64,000 nt of DNA, from positions 2,356,001 through 2,420,000 of the forward strand of contig JAZGTN010000002.1 of assembly GCA_037783415.1 (NCBI GenBank), in the 5' to 3' direction. The DNA comes from Leptasterias polaris (Eukaryota; Echinodermata; Asteroidea; Forcipulatida; Asteriidae). The position numbers and the translations under genes were made by a program. The notes beneath the pieces are model-generated. The model did not search any database, was not told the origin of the DNA, and saw only the letters and a list, made by a program, of their open reading frames with translations. Of the stretch, positions 46,013-53,804 are shown piece by piece (the first letter of the stretch is position 1; each line of letters opens with the position of its first letter).

Positions 46013-47186
46013 CAGTTATCGCGTAGCTGACATTGTCAGTTCCGCTTCTGCCGTTTCGACTATTTTTTCTGTCAGCTCCGTCCATTCCTCCTTGGACAGA
46101 AGTCTTAGGTAGTCCAACCCAGCTGTCTTGTGAAGACGCTTGCCTACTGTCTTAAGATCTCGGTCGAGTCACTTTTGCTCCTCATCAAACCACATACACC
46201 AAAAACTATCAGGGCTTCAACTTGTTCTTTTTCCTCTCCTCAAGTTTATCCTTTTCCATTTGTGATCCTTCCCATATTATGTGGTGGTAGATGTATCTTC
46301 TTAATTTTCTTCTCACCTCATGAAAGAAATTATTCACTGTATGGTTTTAGTATTGACGTCATCATCACAAAAATCTTGGTTTTGCCATTTTGGGTGTCAA
46401 TGTCTCCGTGTGTTATAACAGTGTAGCGTGCATTATTTTAGATGGCGCAGCAATTACATGCTTATCAGATCATTTGTGCGTGAGATTTGACTCCCAAAAT
46501 GGAGGGCGTGGCAGACAGTAGTCACGTGCGACGTTCATAATACGGTAAACTCACACAGAACTTTTAGCCTTTTGGGGGGAATCTGCTCAGGTTACTACAT
46601 TTTTCAAGTAGTATAGACCCCTTGCAACAAGCTCAAACAGCGCCCTCACTGAGGTCAATGTGAAGACCGTTCATTGGTCGAGATTTGTGCGTGACCTGTA
46701 GACGCATGCACACTTTCATTGTTTGACCTCAGTAATGGCGGCCAATGCAAGGGTCTATAGACGGAAAGTGGGGGAAGTCTTGCCACATAGTATTTTCTGT
46801 AACACTTGATCATAAGTTGGGTTTGTCAGTTAACCAGACATAGGCTGGAAGGGGACTGGTGGACCTTTTGTTGTAATGAGATTCTGTATTCACCAGTGCA
46901 TATGCACATAGGGAACAATACAAAGATGGTGGCAGTATGGTGAAGGTCCTTATCAGTCCCTCAGCATGTCATATGTTTTCTCATCATCTAAAGTTCACTT
47001 TTCCTTATTCATGTTTTTTGTTTTTCAGGTTATGAGGGGTCACGGTCCCTGAAAGAACTGCCGATCCAACCGTCCATTTCTGGAGTAAAGAACATTTTCC
47101 ACGATCCTCCAAGCCCTGACGTCCAGCCAGTGTCTAAAAAATGTCACGTTGGAAACTCCTCCGGGTGTGGTGACGACAAAAGATGA
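22518..47186 (+). CDS. AACS: Acetoacetyl-CoA synthetase, 17-18 exons
   Basis: Cytosolic ligase of the ANL (acyl/aryl-CoA synthetase) superfamily that turns acetoacetate, ATP and CoA into acetoacetyl-CoA, AMP and PPi, feeding ketone bodies into sterol and fatty-acid synthesis. Joining 17 exons with consistent phases gives 670 codons, close to the 672 residues of human AACS. Visible landmarks: an N-terminal acetyl-CoA-synthetase-type region (WTPDRKK near residue 14, then YSDFW), the ATP-binding loop [10 protein letters not shown] at 287-296, GWMMWNW at 332-338, STGSPL at 407-412, GGTDL at 435-439, the adenylate-binding aspartate in WAHGD at 517-521, the hinge region SDGTLNPNG at 538-546, and the C-terminal lysine motif [10 protein letters not shown] at 629-638. 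The start is the first of two adjacent ATGs; an in-frame TAA lies at 22482-22484. The canonical end is ELQGF-stop at 43194-43196. A further in-phase exon (47029-47186) offers a 720-residue alternative. Identity is certain at family level; exon borders are read by eye. Confidence 0.96.
22642..24470. other. AACS intron 1, plain AT-rich part
   Basis: No coding or repeat structure I can support. Confidence 0.5.
24473..25142. mobile_element. Non-autonomous TIR element, TTA flanks
   Basis: Ends TAGACTGTGCAAGTCTTGCG and its near-perfect inverse (one mismatch in 24 bases). Flanked on both sides by TTA, fitting the 3-bp TWA duplications of PIF/Harbinger. 670 bp, no coding sequence seen. A solo end is at about 41002-41027. 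AACS intron 1. Confidence 0.78.
26513..26616 (+). CDS. AACS: AACS exon 2
   Basis: Acceptor TTTCATCTGCAG, donor GTACGT, ends in phase 0. Encodes the segment around [16 protein letters not shown], matching the N-terminal region of acetoacetyl- and acetyl-CoA synthetases. Confidence 0.95.
26740..26905 (+). mobile_element. tRNA-like SINE copy
   Basis: Decayed tRNA-like body (GGGCTAGATATCTATAGCTC to CAAGTCCTGCTCAAGTC) and the tail CTTTTGTTCAACCCAAAAT, CAGTTTCCCTTGTGG. AACS intron 2. Confidence 0.75.
27856..27973 (+). CDS. AACS: AACS exon 3
   Basis: Acceptor after a T-rich tract, donor GTATTT, ends in phase 1. Encodes [20 protein letters not shown], a strongly conserved stretch of AACS. Confidence 0.95.
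28566..29453. mobile_element. TIR DNA transposon with helicase fragment and 9-bp target duplication
   Basis: An 888-bp element in AACS intron 3. Terminal inverted repeats TAGTCTTGATTGGCGACG are perfect over 18 bases. Identical 9-bp flanks (GCACTCACG at 28557-28565 and 29454-29462) are a clean target duplication. Subterminal inverted repeats lie at 28652-28680 and about 29325-29352 (TGGATCAAAAC ... CGTCTTGAC). The minus strand inside encodes part of a RecQ-like helicase. Confidence 0.88.
29005..29331 (-). pseudogene. RecQ-like helicase fragment inside a TIR element
   Basis: An open frame of 108 codons includes [20 protein letters not shown] and the Walker A loop [13 protein letters not shown], the pattern of motif 0 and motif I of RecQ-like superfamily 2 helicases. 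It stops soon after motif I; the DEAH box and C-terminal helicase lobe are absent. Hence a truncated internal deletion product of a larger transposon, or a captured gene piece. Confidence 0.72.
29794..29907 (+). CDS. AACS: AACS exon 4
   Basis: Acceptor TGTCATTTCAG, donor GTAAGG, phase 1 on both sides. Encodes [20 protein letters not shown] and GDRVV, the start of the large adenylating domain. Confidence 0.95.
   Translation, partial: RRAKQTLFVLPTDSFERMWLGSLLQCARWASNQEIGL
29977..30135. mobile_element. TTTAAAGG-ended MITE, partial
   Basis: TTTTAAAGGTATTCTACAGG, 'gagctgacaaaatactccaa' and 'gaaataacaaacctgtac' match the 48865-49232 element in reverse. Confidence 0.62.
30698..30795 (+). CDS. AACS: AACS exon 5
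   Basis: Acceptor TTGTTGCAG, donor GTAAGC, ends in phase 0. Encodes [20 protein letters not shown] and DFGV. The last codon is ATG where human AACS has Asn before GVLDRF. Confidence 0.94.
30916..31155. mobile_element. Foldback element with ~45-bp terminal arms
   Basis: Left CCAGTTGTGTAATCACGAAT ... ACATGTAG mirrors right CTACATGTATTCGCGACTAC ... AACTGG. Inner arms CTTGTCATCGCTAGGGGGTG / GCCCTCTGGTGACAAG also pair. A decayed relative is at about 50300-50430. Confidence 0.72.
31455..31800 (+). mobile_element. SINE-like element with tRNA-like B-box and LINE-like tail
   Basis: CCCCGGTTCGAATCTTGCC resembles a tRNA B-box. The body shares 'gtggatttggttttgagtccc' style sequence with 41040-41190 and 37238-37540, and ends TGCACTATATAAGAACTAG with ATT repeats just before AACS exon 6. 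Confidence 0.6.
31821..32017 (+). CDS. AACS: AACS exon 6
   Basis: Acceptor ATCTTTTCAG, donor GTCAGA, ends in phase 2. Encodes [20 protein letters not shown] then VVYNG and the less conserved linker to IPN. Confidence 0.94.
32493..32646 (+). CDS. AACS: AACS exon 7 with ATP-binding loop
   Basis: Acceptor CAATCCACAG, donor GTAAAA, ends in phase 0. Encodes the phosphate-binding motif [19 protein letters not shown] (residues 285-303), the diagnostic AMP-binding signature of the ANL superfamily. Confidence 0.96.
32748..32887. mobile_element. Foldback MITE, 'aaggcc...ggcagctgtggctg' family
   Basis: Left AAGGCCGTGTGGGAATTGGC / AGCTGTGGCTG mirrors right AGCTGTAGCTGCTAATTCAG / ACATGGCCTT, with 'gttgctatg' repeats at the turn. 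100 bp after AACS exon 7. Confidence 0.7.
33184..33270 (+). repeat. CCCCTTCCCCCA minisatellite
   Basis: About seven copies of a 12-bp pure C/T(A) unit, a homopyrimidine tract. The Penelope 3' end follows almost at once. Confidence 0.93.
33275..33378 (+). mobile_element. Solo 3' end of the Penelope-like element
   Basis: About 100 bases nearly identical to 10080-10185, including TTGCAACTCTTGTCTGC, the GACTC...GGGTC hairpin and GAAACGTCAGGCCACTAAC. The element inserted here with only its 3' end, directly after a CCCCTTCCCCCA minisatellite, in AACS intron 7. Confidence 0.8.
33542..33622 (+). CDS. AACS: AACS exon 8
   Basis: Acceptor AATCTGCAG, donor GTAAGT, exactly 27 codons ([17 protein letters not shown]...YYTT), phase 0 on both sides. 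The following intron carries the 24-bp tandem repeat at 34450-34922. Confidence 0.93.
34450..34922 (+). repeat. 24-bp tandem repeat, ~20 copies
   Basis: Unit ATTAGATTACCTATCAAGTA TTGG. Variants are limited to AAG/ATG and TAT/TGT changes. Because 24 is a multiple of 3 it is open in several frames (LIGNLIQY on the minus strand), but it is intronic (AACS intron 8) and not a gene. Confidence 0.96.
35083..35275 (-). mobile_element. tRNA-like SINE copy
   Basis: Minus-strand copy with the full order: TGACTGGCACCCCCGAACAA, tRNA-like body, CAATTTTTGTTTGTTCACCC. AACS intron 8, 70 bp before exon 9. Confidence 0.78.
35349..35473 (+). CDS. AACS: AACS exon 9
   Basis: Acceptor TTTTGCTTAG, donor GTGAGT, ends in phase 2. 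Encodes [18 protein letters not shown] and the conserved [11 protein letters not shown]. Confidence 0.94.
35856..35920 (+). CDS. AACS: AACS exon 10
   Basis: Acceptor TCATCACAG, donor GTAATG, ends in phase 1. Encodes [29 protein letters not shown] is near-identical to vertebrate AACS. Confidence 0.93.
35960..36350 (+). mobile_element. Non-LTR retrotransposon C-terminal fragment
   Basis: Encodes [40 protein letters not shown] and [10 protein letters not shown], then after a frameshift residues matching [13 protein letters not shown]. This is the C-terminal segment of a class of invertebrate reverse-transcriptase ORFs. Fragment in AACS intron 10. Confidence 0.7.
36443..36565 (+). CDS. AACS: AACS exon 11
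   Basis: Acceptor TTTTTCCAG, donor GTATTT, phase 1 on both sides. Encodes [20 protein letters not shown] and ends GSITG, leading into the GGTD motif across the junction. Confidence 0.94.
37572..37685 (+). CDS. AACS: AACS exon 12
   Basis: Acceptor TTTTTCCAG, donor GTAGGT, phase 1 on both sides. Encodes [20 protein letters not shown] then [16 protein letters not shown]. Confidence 0.95.
37948..38030 (+). mobile_element. tRNA-like SINE 3' tail only
   Basis: AATCCCACTCTAGTCAATTT, TTCTTTGTTAAACCCC and CAGTTTCCCTTGTGG match the SINE 3' half. It ends 35 bp before AACS exon 13. Confidence 0.7.
38065..38190 (+). CDS. AACS: AACS exon 13
   Basis: Acceptor TTCAATACAG, donor GTCAGT, phase 1 on both sides. 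Encodes [20 protein letters not shown] and [11 protein letters not shown] 50-bp tandem array starts about 90 bp into the next intron. Confidence 0.94.
38277..38877 (+). repeat. 50-bp tandem repeat, ~12 copies
   Basis: Unit GGGTACTCTTGTAAACACCC, AGTGGGTTCAGGGTTGTATA, TCATGCCATT. Some copies lack 8 or 9 bases. AACS intron 13, about 90 bp after the exon. Confidence 0.95.
39180..39249 (+). CDS. AACS: AACS exon 14
   Basis: Acceptor CTTCTGCAG, donor GTAAGA, ends in phase 2. Encodes [20 protein letters not shown], which holds the HGD aspartate that contacts the adenylate ribose in this superfamily. Confidence 0.94.
40063..40210 (+). mobile_element. Third tRNA-like SINE family
   Basis: GCTCGGTGGTCTAGTGGTAA (A-box) and GTTGGTTCGAATCCCACCC (B-box) followed by 'cacagaactcgggtaagtatacag', 'cttcacacgcattggtgta' and an A-rich tail. 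A tail-only copy is at about 42905-43010. AACS intron 14. Confidence 0.7.
40362..40420 (+). CDS. AACS: AACS exon 15
   Basis: Acceptor TGCTGTTACAG, donor GTAAGG, ends in phase 1. Encodes [20 protein letters not shown], the hinge motif between large and small domains. Confidence 0.93.
40470..40765 (+). mobile_element. Non-LTR retrotransposon 3' tail
   Basis: Encodes [44 protein letters not shown] and a stop, then 'aagcgctatataaatg' and an (ATT)n tail. CR1/L2-type end in AACS intron 15. Confidence 0.82.
41243..41445 (+). CDS. AACS: AACS exon 16
   Basis: Acceptor GTTGTTATCAG, donor GTGAGT, ends in phase 0. Encodes [24 protein letters not shown] and [17 protein letters not shown] of the small C-terminal domain. 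Confidence 0.94.
41730..42690. other. GC-richer insert in AACS intron 16
   Basis: Starts near TTTAAAGGCACCTGGCAGTG and includes a stretch (about 41880-42590) clearly richer in CpG than the intron around it, with 'aatcgaggc' and 'gcctcgat' pieces. Looks like an unclassified mobile element; ends not defined. Confidence 0.4.
43059..43196 (+). CDS. AACS: AACS exon 17, canonical C-terminus
   Basis: Acceptor TCTGACAG. Encodes [18 protein letters not shown], including the small-domain lysine motif, and ends [19 protein letters not shown] then TAA, the same last residues as human AACS. The bases for Gly-Phe (GGTTTC) also form a GT donor after CAAG at 43188, in the phase needed by exon 18. Read-through gives the canonical end; splicing gives the long tail. 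Confidence 0.93.
   Translation, partial: YTINGKKVEVAVKRIISGEDVQQRGAFSNPDSLELYYNIPELQGF
43426..43463 (-). ncRNA. Hammerhead-like motif with intact stem II
   Basis: On the minus strand: CTGAAGA, one base, GATCA, loop, TGATC, GAAAC. The stem is perfect and both core strings match the hammerhead consensus apart from one extra base. It lies in AACS intron 17. Confidence 0.4.
44750..44955. mobile_element. Foldback element, 'tttgggctataaaaa' family, partial copy
   Basis: ACACGGTCTGCCATTTTGTA, TCTACTTTTGAAACATCTTTC and TTTTATAGCCCAAAGCGCCC match the right half of 2565-2885. AACS intron 17. Confidence 0.72.
45978..46010 (+). repeat. (GT)n microsatellite
   Basis: About 16 uninterrupted GT units in AACS intron 17. 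Confidence 0.95.
46612..46760. mobile_element. MITE, diverged TAGACC family copy
   Basis: TATAGACCCCTTGCA and TGCAAGGGTCTATA ends with 'cagcgccctcactgaggtc' and 'aatggcggc' inside. Same architecture, different terminal bases. In AACS intron 17. Confidence 0.7.
47029..47186 (+). CDS. AACS: AACS exon 18, alternative C-terminal tail
   Basis: Acceptor after a pyrimidine-rich tract (TTTTTGTTTTTCAG). Joined to CAAG at 43188 in phase 1 it changes the final Gly-Phe-stop to Gly-Tyr and continues 51 codons ([14 protein letters not shown] ... CGDDKR) to TGA. The tail is rich in Pro, Ser and Lys and has two cysteines; I recognise no domain. Human AACS has no such tail. The donor (GTTTCT) is weak, so this could be a minor isoform, but the open frame, phase and acceptor support a real exon. 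Confidence 0.62.
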
Positions 47187-47454
47187 ACATGTAGATGTTT
47201 CCTTTTTACGGAACTAGGGCGGGGTTCGATATCACAAAGTTCAAGATTCATCTTGAGATGAGTTTTCATTGTCACCCTTTAATATTTGAAGTCATATTTG
47301 GTAATTAAGGCTGCTGGGCACAATTCAAGCGACTTCTGGCTATTGCTATGGACCATTGACTTTGAAGGAAACCATTGAAGGAAAGGACTTTTTGGCGTTT
47401 TTTGCTGTAGCAACTGCTGAAGCCATAAAGGATATGGCTAACAAATGAGATATA

Positions 47455-47640
47455 TTAAGCATAAATCTGCTTAAGCACAAAAAGTAGCTAAGCACAACAA
47501 ATTAATGCTTACCAGAGTAAGGTTGCCAACCAAAACACCATTTCACATGTCCATCTTTGACAGGTATCCTGCTCAAATTTGCTTAGCAGAAAATTGTTAA
47601 GCACTCATTTCCAGATGGATTTTACCATTTTGTGACACCA
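47455..47640. mobile_element. 'gcttagca' MITE copy in the AACS 3' region
   Basis: 'ctgcttaagcacaaaaagtag', 'gcttaccagagtaaggttgcc' and 'gcagaaaattgttaagcac' in family order. It would fall in the 3' UTR of the exon 18 transcript. Confidence 0.6.
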
Positions 47641-47721
47641 GCCCTAGGTGTCTGAAATCACTACCAAAGTATGTAATTACTGACTTGTTTTTTGCAGCTG
47701 TTTATAAATAAGATTTTCAAT

Positions 47722-47727
47722 TAAACC
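47722..47727 (+). terminator. Possible AACS poly(A) signal ATTAAA
   Basis: ATTAAA lies about 536 bases after the exon 18 stop codon, past an inverted-repeat element that would be part of the 3' UTR. It is the first good signal variant I see downstream. No clear AATAAA follows the canonical exon 17 stop within several hundred bases. Confidence 0.4.
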
Positions 47728-47859
47728 TAGTAATATGTAGATGCATTTATATGATAACATTTTACAAAGCTGTTAAAGACTTGAAATTGCGTGATGGAAA
47801 AGTTTTTGTCATGTCACAAAGGGAGAGTTGTGTGACATGAGCTTAGCGATTCCTCTTGT

Positions 47860-48260
47860 CACTTGCTGCATCTTTGTGGAAGTTTCTTCCTTCTTCTTCT
47901 TCTTTTCGTTTCACTGAAGCGTGATGGTTATATGGCAGTTTTCCATTTTTTACACAGTCCTTTGCGTTTTTATTGAACACTGCAAGGTCTTTTGAGTTGC
48001 AAGGGTTGGGTAGTAGAGGGCAGACAAGGCAGTGCTCCATAGTATGGTCTGCTTCTCCACACAGGTGGCTGGGCCAGTCTTGTAGCCCCATCTGACCAGA
48101 GCGTCTTTGGATCGCCATTTCTTGTTCTGAGGCGGTTGAGTGTTTTCCAATGAGCCCATGGTGCTTCTGGGCCAGGGGGTATGTTTTCAGTAGGGGGTAT
48201 GTTTTCAGTAGGGGGTATTCCCATGACAGTTGGAGGAGGGTCATTCTCAAGCTTTTTCAT
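47860..48260 (-). mobile_element. Non-LTR retrotransposon C-terminal fragment with zinc-knuckle-like motif
   Basis: Minus-strand frame ends CGEADHTMEHCLVCPLL, NPCNSKDLAVFNKNAKDC, resembling the C-terminal H/C-rich motif of Jockey/RTE-type ORF2 proteins. A 19-bp direct repeat at 48176-48222 duplicates a TYPLLK segment. Lies just past the AACS 3' end. Confidence 0.65.
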
Positions 48261-48351
48261 CCAGAGTCTCTTCCTGATTCATTAGTTCCATCCCATTGTT
48301 TGACACACTCTGAGACGTCTTTGAGTTCAATTTGTTTCATTTTAAATTTAA

Positions 48352-48510
48352 ATTTTGGGTTGAACAAAGAAAAATTGACTAGAGCGGGACTTACCTGTGT
48401 CCTCCTGATTACCGTGCCAGCGCTCTACCAACTGGGCTATCTAGCCCTAATGTTGGCGGTCTCCCTAATTTGTCAATATCATTCTTTGGGGGTGCCAGTC
48501 AGAAGCCATT
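48352..48510 (-). mobile_element. tRNA-like SINE copy
   Basis: Minus-strand copy: TGACTGGCACCCCCAAAGAA, tRNA-like body with GCTCAGTTGGTAGAGCG-like sequence, CAATTTTTCTTTGTTCAACC. Confidence 0.78.
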
Positions 48511-48864
48511 GTAATTTTGTCTGTCTTATTAGCCCCCAGTCAAGCGCCAATTACAAACATTAACAAAGCACACCACAATTTGCTTTTGCTATAGAAAAAA
48601 GTTACCAGCCAGTTATCTGTGACTGGTTTCCTGCTCGTATTTGCTTTGAAGAAAATTGTTAAGCACTATTTGCTGCTTAAAAGCAGCTTAATGAAATTGA
48701 GCTCTGGTGTTTAACCCTGTTTGTGCCAAAGTGAGTTTAAAAACAATTGACTCAGAAAGGAATTTGGAAAAGAGTACTGCTTTTGTCAGTCAACATCAAG
48801 ATTATTTGAAGTGATAAAAAAGCCAATAGAACCAGTATTATATATACGAAAAAAATACCTCAAT

Positions 48865-49232
48865 TGTTAAAGGCCCTGTACACTATTGGTAAGATCGAAA
48901 AACACAAATGTTCACAGATTCACACATAACTTACATGATTTAAAGTAAGTAATGGTAGAAAGGGTTCCTTAAAATATTTCTGCCTAAAATGCTATCGTTT
49001 TCGAGAAATGAGTAAAACAATAGTTTTTATCGCGCGCGATAATAAACTCGATGTTTGAAAAACAGAAAACACATAAGGTTTCTTTTCACTATTTTCTCGT
49101 GACCTCGATGACCAATTGAGCTCAAATTTTCACAGGTTTGTTATTTCATGTATGTGGTTGATTACACAAAACATGAAAACTGTCTGTGATTATTTTGTCA
49201 GCTCTGCCAATCCTGTATAATACCTTTAAATA
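48865..49232. mobile_element. TTTAAAGG-ended MITE
   Basis: Left TTAAAGGCCCTGTACACTAT; right end inverse TTTAAAGGTATTATACAGG. Contains CGCGCGCG. A one-ended inverted copy is in AACS intron 4 at 29977-30135. Confidence 0.7.
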
Positions 49233-49694
49233 ACTAAGCTAATTCAAATACTACAAAAAACAAAACATTACTTCTTTGTTGAGAGGTTCAATTGTACGTT
49301 CAAGGAGTATATGTAAGAACAAATGGAAAAAAATGGCAGCTGAGAAATTAGTTACATATGAACTACCTATTTAGAAACTGAACTTTCCAGAAGTGTTCTT
49401 GTTATTATGATTGTGAAAAAGTTGGGGTCAGATTTGTTAAGTTTTATTGCCATTATTTTGTAGAATGAAGGAGTAATATCATGTTTCTATAAACTGGTTC
49501 TCCACTATATTTTTGCTCGGGAAATTAAGTTGGTTGTAGGCCTATTCCTTGTAGTTGTAAAGGTAAAAGATTAATTTGTATTTGCATATGCGCGGCTGAT
49601 GAGCAAAGAAAAGTTGGCTGATGCCAGACTCAAACCTGCCACCCGTCGAATAAGGTACGAGTGCTCTATCAACAGAGCTATAACTACAATATTC

Positions 49695-49945
49695 GTACTT
49701 CTCCATCACTTGAGACATTCAAAAACAGGTTAAAAACACATCTCATGCAAAGCACTTATGGTCGGGATCATGTGTAAATGCTTATTTCAGTTTTTCCATT
49801 TGTAAATCATGATTGCATCCTGTTTACTATTATGTACTTGTGTACGTTGCTTTTGTTTTTATGACCATGTTGCTCTGTTTGCGCCATGAGCGTTTTTTGC
49901 GGATTTGTGCGCGTTATAAATGTTCTATATTATTATTATTATTAT
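49695..49945 (+). mobile_element. Non-LTR retrotransposon 3' tail
   Basis: Encodes SPSLETFKNRLKTHLM, then about 170 bases of 3' UTR ending 'cgcgttataaatgttc' and (ATT)n. A tRNA-like SINE piece (minus) abuts at 49605-49690. Confidence 0.65.
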
Positions 49946-50430
49946 TATTAACTAACCAGTCCTTATGTTGGTAGATGGTTCACTTTTTATCTATTACTCT
50001 GTAAGGCCAGGAGCTAATTTTATAGCACTGCTTTAACAGTAAGCCCATTTTTGTGATCACTATAGCAGAAAAATCTGCTTAAGGGTAAGCGTATTGTTCA
50101 CAGATTGGCAACAAAAATTGGCAGCAAGCTTTCGTGTTTGCCTTGGATTTGCATTGTTACAACATTCATTTGCTTACAGTAAGCGCTGGAGGAAAAGATG
50201 CTTTTACCTGTGCTTACGGTTAGTCTTGGTAAAGACGCCCTTACATTGTTTTTAGTAAAATTGTGCACACTCAACATACATGTTGCGACTGTTCCACTGA
50301 TAGAGGGCGTTTCCTATCAGCACCCACTATCATTCGATGGTGCGTGTATTCGATGCACGGCGTGGATAGCGGGGAATCGCTATAGTTGAGTGATAAGGAA
50401 TAACAACGTCTTGAACCAAGACTAAGCAGC

Positions 50431-53400
50431 ACTATGAAATGCAAGTCTCACAGTAAGCTCAAAATCAGCCGCTAATAAGTAGCTCCTGATGAAATTTGAC
50501 TTGGTCAGAAGCATATGAAACCTGAACTGCCGATAGCCAGGGTTCAGCCCCGATATGATCAATACTGGATAACAACACTAGCAGGGATCGCAATGGAATA
50601 CTAGGCTTTTTATTTTATTGGTAATACACGGAATAAATATATTGGGGAAGAAATGACCTGAAACATGGGTACAAGCAAAGACAAAGTGTCTGATGCTGGA
50701 CTCGAACCAGCGACCTCTGGAATACTCTACTATATGCACATCAAGTAAAAACATGAGTGTCATCAAATTGTCTAGGTTTAGAGAGTTTGAATGATTCCTG
50801 GCACCAATAATTGGGTCATACATGATTTTGAATATTTGTCAAATGAAATACACTTGTGTGAAGTGATTAATTCAGTTTACAAATGCTTTGTTTTCTTCTC
50901 ATTGTTATTTGCATGTTACTCCAAGTAGTACATGTATGTCTGTAGTGCAATATTAATTAGTGTTCAGAGTATAAATTGGGTGAAAATCCACCTCTAAATG
51001 GATTTTGCAAATTTATGTTTCATGGAAGCTTGTGGTCATGATGTTTTCATTCCAAAAGTAAGAAAGCTATTATATTAAAGTTTCAGTACAAGAATAAGTG
51101 ACATTAGGGGGTTCAACCCTCTCCCCAACAAGGTGTTGGATAATTATAGATAATGTATGTATTAACTATTATTAAATATATATGACATTTGAGTCTGGCT
51201 TTGGAAAGATAAAATGAAAATAAAACATTGAAATATTTTGAAGTCATCAGATGGGTTCTTTATGTGTACTTTTTGTCCATATCATTGAGATGTTTTGTTG
51301 TTTTCAAACCTTTAATTCCGTATCAATCATTCTTTATGAACCTTCTCTACACACAGCTCAGCAAAAATTCCGACATTCTGAGCATTTGGAAAATATTAAA
51401 CTTACTTGTGCCGTAGAGGGCAGTATTGCCCCCGAGTGTGACCAAAACCAACCGGGACAGCTATTCCTCCCAAACTTGTTATCTAGAACAATCTGAGAAC
51501 AATGCTCTTATTTTCTTACGGTGAGCTTTTATAGGCCTATATTATTTCTAACAAATAAATTAATTAATAAGTAATGAAGCAAGGAATGAGTATTAATATA
51601 CTAAATAAATAAATAAATAAACAACTAAATAAATACATAAACAATTAAACAAACATTTACATTGTTTATCTATATTTACTGATTAATTGATTGATTGATT
51701 AAGTGACTGATTAATTGGTTGATTGATCGACTATTATAATTTACATTTTTTTCGTTTATAATTTTGTTTACTTGTTAATTTCATCAAAATTGAGGAATAC
51801 AATTTTAAAACATCTTTTAATTAAAGATAGCCTACTGAACTTTGTGCGTGACATCAGAACATTTTCTGTTAGTGTTAACCTTTCGTCTTGCGTTTAATTA
51901 ATAGTTGTGCAAAGAGAAAACGGCAGTGTTCTGGATGGGGTGAGTCCTAGTGCAAAGAACTATGAAACGGCACCGCATTTTTGTTGATAAAACGTTCGCT
52001 GCTGGAACTAATTCCGGATAACGGATGGACGGTAGGCTGACGACTCGAGTAGTCTGACACAGACGCCCGAAGGACTATGTTGTATGCTGCTGTGGGTAAA
52101 AATACCCAACAATATTTCATAAACTTCAACGGTAAAAAGGAAAGGAAAAAAACAACCTAATAAAAAAAGCTGTTAACTGAAAACTCAAATTTCTCCTTAG
52201 AGTGTCCCATTCATCAGATTAAAAGGGTTTATTTGTATCGCGTTAAAAACATGACTATAAGGTTAAAGGCAATATAAGTGATTAACTAAATAACTTTCGG
52301 CTTGAATGCCAAAACTGAAGCTTTTCTTGTGACTGAATTATTTTTGATTGTTAACTGTTCCCGCTTTTCAACACAGCGTGCCGTCTCCTCAGTAGCCGCG
52401 GAGGCACGCACCTCCAACCCAAAGGGAACCCCTGGAGACTCTTCTTGGACCAATCAATATTTTTTTCAATCATACCCCTCTTTTTGTGCCAAGTACATGA
52501 CCCGGCAAGAAGTGGGGAAGTATCACTATAAATGGTTTGTGGTGTTTTTTTGTCGGCTTTTCGGCGTGAAAACCGTCACAAAGCGATCGGATTACAGCGG
52601 TGGAAGTTGAATGGACCATCTCGCTAGCCAATTACGTTGACTGAATGGCTTAGAATGCCGCACTGGGGCCCTGCCGATGCGGCCCTTGAAAAAATAATAC
52701 TTGTTGGCTGTACTACTTTTACGTCTAAGTTTTATCATTGATTTTATAATGTCAAACGTCAACTGAAAGCTTTAAAAAAAAAAAAAAAAAAAAAATCTGC
52801 CATGTCATACATAGCACTTACTTCGATGCTCATATTGTGTGAAAACGGATACACTGAAAGAACCTACACCCAAACAGCAACAACAAAACAAACAAAAACC
52901 CAAATAAAACAATCAAACAAACAAACAAACAAACAAACACACAAAAACCAAACCCCCTAAAACATGACATTGCATCTTTTATCCCATTTGCCACTAAATT
53001 TCTCAAATTTATTATTTTAGTATTTGTCCCAAATTTACACAAAGAGAACCCATGTGATTAATTGGAAATTTGTGCAATTTTTGGTTTCAACTTTTTTCAA
53101 TAGAAAATATGCTTTTAAGGAGGTACAGATGCTATTTTCTTCGGTTGATTGAATAAACCTGTTTCCATGAATGAAAACCCGGGGGGAAAATGGTTAATTT
53201 TAATGGTCCTCTGACAAAACCCCCCAAAATGCAATCAATTTCCAACTAATGATACACACGATTTTCAATAATTCGGTGTGTGATCTCATAGTAATGATTA
53301 ATTACTCTCCTTCGAGATAGAGGCGGCTCGGTCCTTTTGATCACCAAGGCAGAACCACTAGTAATAGAATTCCCGGCCTCAATCATCAAAATGTGACTAC

Positions 53401-53680
53401 TTATTAACGACATCGTATAAATAAACTACGCCGTCTTGTGAAAGATCTGATGCCGACAGTTAACTATTGCTTTTTCGTCATCTTCTTTGGAGCTACTCTA
53501 CACAAAAGAAATAATATGAATGTCTTTTAAGAAATAGTAACTGTAATTTGAGGGAGATAGCGCAAGTAGATAATCAGGTTGTTCCATGACAAGGAAGGTA
53601 AAACAAGATTTGGTGTTGATTGCAAACTTATGACGGGTTATGATTGTGCAAACAGTTTTTTTTCCTTTGCTTGCCGCACG
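50431..53680. other. Intergenic, AT-rich
   Basis: AAAT-repeat tracts near 51605-51660 and a tRNA-like scrap at 50690-50720. A short GC-richer patch at 52370-52660 has a CCAAT box (52450) and TATAAAT (52526). No convincing gene. Confidence 0.4.
52771..52940. repeat. Poly-A tract and (AAAC)n
   Basis: A run of about 22 A at 52772-52793, then AAAC repeats at about 52910-52937. Confidence 0.9.
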
Positions 53681-53684
53681 GCCT

Positions 53685-53751
53685 CGCGCATGCACAATCG
53701 GCACTTTGAGCGATCATGAAAAACCTGAGTGCACTGTGTATGCGCATGCGG
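53685..53751 (+). promoter_or_regulatory. Two NRF1-like sites upstream of the 53805 ATG
   Basis: CGCGCATGCAC at 53685-53695 and TGCGCATGCGG at 53741-53751 each differ from the NRF1 consensus (YGCGCATGCGC) by about one base. NRF1 sites are typical of TATA-less housekeeping promoters close to the start of transcription. Their position 54-120 bases before the ATG supports the exon call. Confidence 0.5.
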
Positions 53752-53804
53752 CATTTGCATTTACTTTACGTGAATATATCGTAAACACACACGGGTCTGA
53801 CTGA

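Noticed and set aside
46020..46170. Minus-strand frame ([16 protein letters not shown] ...) near the GT microsatellite
   Set aside because: Could be a retrotransposon scrap, but the match is too short and unplaced to annotate.
52440..52610. CCAAT box and TATAAAT about 75 bases apart, considered as a promoter
   Set aside because: No convincing coding exon or conserved frame follows on the plus strand.
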